Source: Clostridium_Z sp040797585
GTDB taxonomy: Bacteria > Bacillota > Clostridia > Clostridiales > Clostridiaceae
DNA length: 9,431 nucleotides
Assembly: GCF_040797585.1 (NCBI RefSeq)
Contig: NZ_JBFNEO010000106.1
Location: 1 to 9,431, forward strand
Reading direction: 5' to 3'
Shown here piece after piece: positions 6,315-9,431 of the stretch (positions within the stretch are counted from its first letter, which is position 1; each line of letters opens with the position of its first letter). The notes beneath the pieces were generated by a model. The model was given only the letters and a program-made list of their open reading frames with translations. It did no database searches and was not told the DNA's origin. Both the position numbers and the translations under genes were made by a program.

Positions 6315-6343
6315 ATTATATAATATTAATTATTTAAAGTTAA
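6315..6343 (-). promoter_or_regulatory. Promoter of ogg
   Basis: On the minus strand TTAACT (6343 to 6338) and a perfect TATAAT (6320 to 6315) are 17 bases apart, putting the start near 6308, directly before the structured leader. The surrounding DNA is AT-rich, so TATAAT alone means little; the spacing and position add weight. Confidence 0.6.
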
Positions 6344-6365
6344 TATCTTTTTAATTAGCTTCTTA

Positions 6366-6388
6366 TAATTAGATAAATTATCTAATTA
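6366..6388. promoter_or_regulatory. Near-perfect palindrome upstream of the ogg promoter
   Basis: TAATTAGATAA (6366-6376) and TTATCTAATTA (6378-6388) are exact inverted repeats around one base. The core TAGATAA-N-TTATCTA has the 7-1-7 layout used by Fur, PerR and Zur repressors, but the bases do not fit the known consensus of any of them. It ends about 22 bases upstream of the ogg -35, a position more usual for an activator. It could also be chance in AT-rich DNA. Confidence 0.3.
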
Positions 6389-6659
6389 AATTTTATTATA
6401 GGTTTTCTAAACTAGAGATTTATTATATATTATTTCTTAAAATTTACATTTTCAAGACACTAAGTACAAACATATAGATTAGGATTTACTCTAAAAATTT
6501 TATACTACTTTCATAACTTTAAATTAGTTTATGTGTTGTTTTTTATTTTATACTTTGTTTAATAAAACATATATATAATAAAAATACTTGTGACTTACTA
6601 TTAATATAAATAACAGTTGCTTAGTTATAATTTTAATATTTAAGTTTTAAATTAAATTA
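6389..6659. other. AT-rich intergenic region, nothing recognised
   Basis: This stretch between the ogg control region and the nfnB terminator is extremely AT-rich. I see no open reading frame with a ribosome binding site, no tRNA, no direct-repeat array and no insertion-sequence ends. Several TATAAT-like strings occur but have no downstream gene to serve. Confidence 0.6.
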
Positions 6660-6703
6660 ATGCCCGAAAGCCTCCCAGATAAGCATGGGAGATTTTCGGG
6701 CAT
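6645..6703 (-). terminator. Intrinsic terminator of nfnA-nfnB
   Basis: TGCCCGAAA (6661-6669) pairs with TTTCGGGCA (6694-6702) and CTCCC (6672-6676) with GGGAG (6687-6691), separated by a small internal loop, giving the most GC-rich hairpin in the window. On the minus strand TTAATTTAATTT follows. It starts 62 bases after the nfnB stop. The plus side has no T-run, so it serves the minus-strand operon. Confidence 0.88.
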
Positions 6704-6764
6704 CTTCTGTTAATAGATAATTTTTTTATCTTTCACAAAGCTTCCAAAACTCTAAATTTAGTAT

Positions 6765-8147
6765 TTACTTACTTAAAAACTCATCTATTGCAGCAGCTGC
6801 CTTCTTTCCAGCTCCCATAGCAAGGATAACTGTAGCAGCACCAGTTACTGCATCTCCTCCTGCATAAACCTTATCCTTAGTAGTAAGTCCTGTTTCTTCC
6901 TCTGCTATTATACACTTCCTGTTATTAATATCTAATCCTTTTGTAGTACTAGATATTAATGGATTTGGAGATGTTCCAAGAGACATTATTACTGTATCTA
7001 CATCTATTGTAAATTCTGAACCTTTAATCTCTACTGGTCTTCTTCTACCTGATGCATCAGCTTCACCAAGTTCCATCTTTATACACTTAATCCCTTTAAC
7101 CCATCCTTTTTCATCGGATAAAATCTCTACCGGATTAGTTAAAAGATCAAAAATTATCCCCTCTTCTTTAGCATGATGAACTTCTTCAACCCTTGCTGGA
7201 AGCTCTTCTTCACTTCTTCTATAAATTATATGAACTTCTGCTCCAAGCCTTAATGCAGTTCTAGCAGCATCCATAGCAACATTACCACCACCAACTACAG
7301 CAACCTTATTTCCAACCCTTATTGGAGTTGAATATTCTTCCTTAAAGGCCTTCATAAGATTACTTCTAGTTAAGAATTCATTAGCTGAGCATACTCCATT
7401 AGAGTTCTCTCCTGGTATACCCATAAACTTTGGAAGTCCTGCTCCTGAACCTATAAATATAGCATCAAAACCTTCTTCATTTAAAAGCTCATCTATAGTT
7501 ACTGTTCTTCCAACAATAACATTGGTCTCTATTGTAACTCCCAATTTCTTTATATTTTCAATTTCGTGCTTAACCACCTTCTCCTTAGGAAGTCTAAATT
7601 CTGGTATTCCATAAACTAAAACTCCCCCTGGCTCATGTAGTGCTTCAAATATAGTAACATCATATCCTTTTCTTGCTAGATCTCCAGCACAGGTAAGTCC
7701 AGCTGGTCCACTTCCTATTACTGCAACTTTCTTTCCCTTGCTCTCTTCTTTTTCACAAAGAGATATGTTATTTTCTCTAGACCAGTCTGCCACAAATCTT
7801 TCAAGCTTTCCTATGGAAACTGACTCTCCCTTTATCCCTAGAACGCACTTTCCCTCACATTGGCTTTCTTGAGGACATACTCTACCACAAACTGCTGGGA
7901 GTGCTGAATATTTAGCTATAGTCTTAGCTGCATCTTCAAATTTTCCGTCTTTAACATGGCTTATAAACTCTGGAATATTAATATTCACTGGGCATTTACT
8001 AACACAATGAGGTTTCTTACAATTTAGGCATCTTGAAGCTTCTTTTACAGCCTCTTCTTCATTGTATCCATAACAAACCTCTTCAAAGTTTTTAGCTCTA
8101 ACCTTTGGATCTTGCTCTCTCACTGGTATTCTCTTAAATCTATCCAT
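6765..8147 (-). CDS. nfnB: NfnB, large subunit of NADH-dependent reduced ferredoxin:NADP+ oxidoreductase (GltD-like)
   Basis: NfnAB couples NADP+ reduction to oxidation of NADH and reduced ferredoxin by flavin-based electron bifurcation, working reversibly in the cytoplasm. This 460-aa subunit resembles the glutamate synthase small subunit and is often annotated gltA or sudA. The N-terminal iron-sulfur domain has two Cys sets, C40/43/48/52 and C87/91/97/101. A Rossmann FAD site follows (VAVIGSGPAGL, about 141-151), then a second dinucleotide fold for NADP(H) (VAVVGGGNVA, 282-291, ending in IIYRR) and the FAD-closing motif VYAGGDAVTGAATVILAMGAGK (427-448). The partner gene next door favours Nfn over a true glutamate synthase subunit, and no large GOGAT subunit is in the window. 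Its ATG overlaps the nfnA stop by one base (TAATG), with GGAGGTGA inside nfnA, so translation is probably coupled. Confidence 0.9.
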   Translation of the reverse strand: MDRFKRIPVREQDPKVRAKNFEEVCYGYNEEEAVKEASRCLNCKKPHCVSKCPVNINIPEFISHVKDGKFEDAAKTIAKYSALPAVCGRVCPQESQCEGKCVLGIKGESVSIGKLERFVADWSRENNISLCEKEESKGKKVAVIGSGPAGLTCAGDLARKGYDVTIFEALHEPGGVLVYGIPEFRLPKEKVVKHEIENIKKLGVTIETNVIVGRTVTIDELLNEEGFDAIFIGSGAGLPKFMGIPGENSNGVCSANEFLTRSNLMKAFKEEYSTPIRVGNKVAVVGGGNVAMDAARTALRLGAEVHIIYRRSEEELPARVEEVHHAKEEGIIFDLLTNPVEILSDEKGWVKGIKCIKMELGEADASGRRRPVEIKGSEFTIDVDTVIMSLGTSPNPLISSTTKGLDINNRKCIIAEEETGLTTKDKVYAGGDAVTGAATVILAMGAGKKAAAAIDEFLSK

Positions 8148-9037
8148 TACTTCTCACCTCCACAATCGCAACCTTGTCTATGATGAGTATCTCCCTCTTC
8201 TTTTTTAAGAATCTCTCTACCTTCTTCGCTTTTATACATAGCTTGTCTTCTCATAGCTTCATCAAAATTAACAAGATGACCATCAAACTCTGGTCCATCT
8301 ACACAAGCAAATTTAACTTCATCTCCAACAGTGACTCTACAAGCACCACACATACCTGTTCCGTCTACCATAATTGGATTTAAACTAACTACTGTCTTTA
8401 TATTTAACTCCTTAGTAAGTAAGGTTACAAATTTCATCATTATCATAGGTCCTACGGCAATACATAGGTCATACTTTTTTCCTTTATTAAGTACTAAGTC
8501 CTTTATAACATCTGTAACAAGTCCATGGGTTCCATAGCTTCCATCATCAGTGGCTATATAAAGATTCCCTGAGACCGACTTCATCTCCTCTTCTAATATA
8601 AGAGTTTCTTTGGATCTTGTACCAACTATAACATCTGCACTTACTCCATTTTCATGAAGCCATTTTACCTGAGGATAAACTGGAGCAGTTCCAACTCCTC
8701 CTGCAACAAATAATATATTCTTTTTCTTAAGGTCCTCTGGGCTTTCATGAACCATTTCTGATGGTACACCAAGAGGTCCTACAAAGTCTGAAAATACATC
8801 CCCTTCCTCATAGTTTGCCATTTTCTTTGTTGAATTTCCAAGAGTTTGGAATACTATAGTAACACTACCTTCTTCTCTATTATAATCACAGATAGTTAAA
8901 GGTATCCTCTCCCCCTTCTCATCCATTTTTACTATTACAAACTGTCCTGGGTAACAGGACTTTGCCACCCTCTTAGCTTCTATATCCATAAGATATATAT
9001 TTTGTGCTAAAAGTCTCTTTCTTAAAATCCTATACAT
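8147..9037 (-). CDS. nfnA: NfnA, small subunit of NADH-dependent reduced ferredoxin:NADP+ oxidoreductase
   Basis: This is the NADH-side subunit of the bifurcating NfnAB complex, of the ferredoxin-NADP reductase/PyrK/SudB type. The 296-aa protein has an FAD-binding barrel with RIPLTICDY (44-52), a nucleotide-binding fold with GGVGTAPVYPQ (113-123), and a C-terminal [2Fe-2S] site. Asp225, Cys230, Cys233 and Cys245 have exactly the spacing (5, 3, 12) of the three-Cys-plus-Asp ligand set known from Thermotoga NfnA. This supports Nfn over PyrK. The tail ends HHRQGCDCGGEK, an extra His/Cys cluster whose role is unknown. GGGGGG about six bases before the ATG is an imperfect ribosome binding site, but the family start MYRIL fits. 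It is the first gene of the two-gene operon and overlaps nfnB by one base. Confidence 0.92.
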   Translation of the reverse strand: MYRILRKRLLAQNIYLMDIEAKRVAKSCYPGQFVIVKMDEKGERIPLTICDYNREEGSVTIVFQTLGNSTKKMANYEEGDVFSDFVGPLGVPSEMVHESPEDLKKKNILFVAGGVGTAPVYPQVKWLHENGVSADVIVGTRSKETLILEEEMKSVSGNLYIATDDGSYGTHGLVTDVIKDLVLNKGKKYDLCIAVGPMIMMKFVTLLTKELNIKTVVSLNPIMVDGTGMCGACRVTVGDEVKFACVDGPEFDGHLVNFDEAMRRQAMYKSEEGREILKKEEGDTHHRQGCDCGGEK

Positions 9038-9104
9038 GTTATTCCCCCCACTTAAAAATTGAGTATTAAAAACTAACTAAATTAATAATTATTTTCTAAC
9101 ACCT

Positions 9105-9136
9105 TATATAATTATTGATAAAATATATTATCAATA
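9105..9136 (-). promoter_or_regulatory. nfnA promoter overlapped by a long inverted repeat
   Basis: TATTGATAA (9113-9121) and TTATCAATA (9128-9136) are exact inverted repeats around six bases. On the minus strand TTGATA (9134 to 9129) can act as -35, with TATATA (9110 to 9105) as -10 after 18 bases. The dyad would therefore cover the -35 and spacer, a typical repressor position. The arms contain TTGAT/ATCAA as in FNR sites and resemble Rex arms, but the spacing fits neither (ten instead of four, and six instead of four). The gap 9038-9150 holds nothing else. Confidence 0.45.
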
Positions 9137-9150
9137 TATTACTTGCATCC

Positions 9151-9431
9151 TTAAAATAAAAACATAACAATAAAAATAAATACCATACCTACCATTGCAC
9201 TTTTTTTTCTGTAACTTACCCAATCCCTGCTTGTAGTCATTGCATATACCTCAATCAAATAGTTTGCCATAATAAATATTCCTACAATAAAAGAATATCT
9301 TACAGAAAACCCTACACCCCAAAATTTATAAGCGAAATAAATTAAGATACCTGATATTAAAAAATAAGAATATGGATTTTCTTTTACATACTCTTTGAAT
9401 TCCTTATCCTTTTTTTCATAAGACCTATATC
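9151..9431 (-). CDS. 3' end of a small hypothetical membrane protein gene (partial)
   Basis: A reading frame enters from the window edge and ends at a TAA at 9151-9153, giving 92 complete codons; its start lies beyond base 9431. The visible peptide begins with a charged stretch (YRSYEKKDKEFKEYVKENP), followed by three hydrophobic segments (about residues 22-38, 46-63 and 77-92) joined by short polar loops, the second being TTSRDWVSYRKK. It ends immediately after the last helix. I do not recognise the family. Steady codon use and alternating charged and hydrophobic blocks make a real gene likely. It points the same way as nfnA, 113 bases upstream, and no GC-rich terminator lies between, so some read-through into nfnAB is possible. 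Confidence 0.65.
   Translation of the reverse strand, partial: YRSYEKKDKEFKEYVKENPYSYFLISGILIYFAYKFWGVGFSVRYSFIVGIFIMANYLIEVYAMTTSRDWVSYRKKSAMVGMVFIFIVMFLF

Noticed and set aside
6171..6320. Possible 5S rRNA, tRNA or T-box leader because of GATGGCTAATAG...GTAACACTC and GGTGGTGGAG strings
   Set aside because: The match to 5S is short and lost after ~15 bases. No tRNA cloverleaf or TTC arm is present, and the T-box GGGTGGNACCGCG signature is absent on both strands.
6765..9037. Glutamate synthase (GOGAT) operon
   Set aside because: The large GOGAT subunit is missing, and the partner carries the FAD and Asp-Cys3 [2Fe-2S] features of NfnA, so NfnAB fits better.
9201..9208. Run of eight T in the partial membrane-protein gene as a phase-variation tract
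   Set aside because: It encodes Lys-Lys (AAA AAA) after AGA; A/T runs of this length are common in AT-rich genomes and are not notable.

Overview
The window is very AT-rich between genes, uses A/T-ending codons, and has strong GGAGG-type ribosome binding sites. It carries a HrcA/CIRCE-controlled groESL operon, a monomeric [FeFe]-hydrogenase, a clostridial-type Ogg and an NfnAB pair. Together these point to an anaerobic, low-GC Clostridium (sensu stricto or a close relative). This is inferred from gene content; no species can be named from the sequence alone.

Layout. 114-2054 (minus): groES-groEL, with a consensus-spaced promoter and a perfect CIRCE operator at 2110-2136. 2362-3134 (plus): a divergent gene for a four-helix membrane protein of the DUF1461/TIGR01906 family, the family of the lipoprotein intramolecular transacylase Lit, with a possibly folded leader. 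3135-3414: terminator-like hairpins between convergent genes. 3415-4908 (minus): a ferredoxin-type [FeFe]-hydrogenase with variant H-cluster motifs resembling group B, containing an eight-G homopolymer. 4909-5221: its promoter and leader, then the terminator of the next gene. 5222-6145 (minus): an 8-oxoguanine DNA glycosylase with its own promoter and a ~160-nt leader rich in mutually exclusive pairings, including a segment that can mask the ribosome binding site. 6321-6703: AT-rich intergenic DNA with a near-perfect palindrome and a strong terminator. 6765-9037 (minus): nfnA-nfnB, encoding the electron-bifurcating ferredoxin:NADP oxidoreductase, behind a promoter overlapped by a long inverted repeat. 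9151-9431 (minus): the 3' end of an unidentified membrane-protein gene cut by the window edge.

How the genes fit together. This looks like ordinary chromosomal backbone; I see no mobile element, CRISPR array, tRNA or rRNA. Hydrogenase and NfnAB both exchange electrons with ferredoxin and so share redox balancing. GroESL and Ogg are protein and DNA maintenance functions, and the membrane protein probably acts on surface lipoproteins. I found no clear new multi-gene system. The less ordinary material is regulatory: the ogg leader, the palindromes before ogg and nfnA, the CpG-rich palindrome in the hydrogenase leader, and the G8 tract in the hydrogenase gene.
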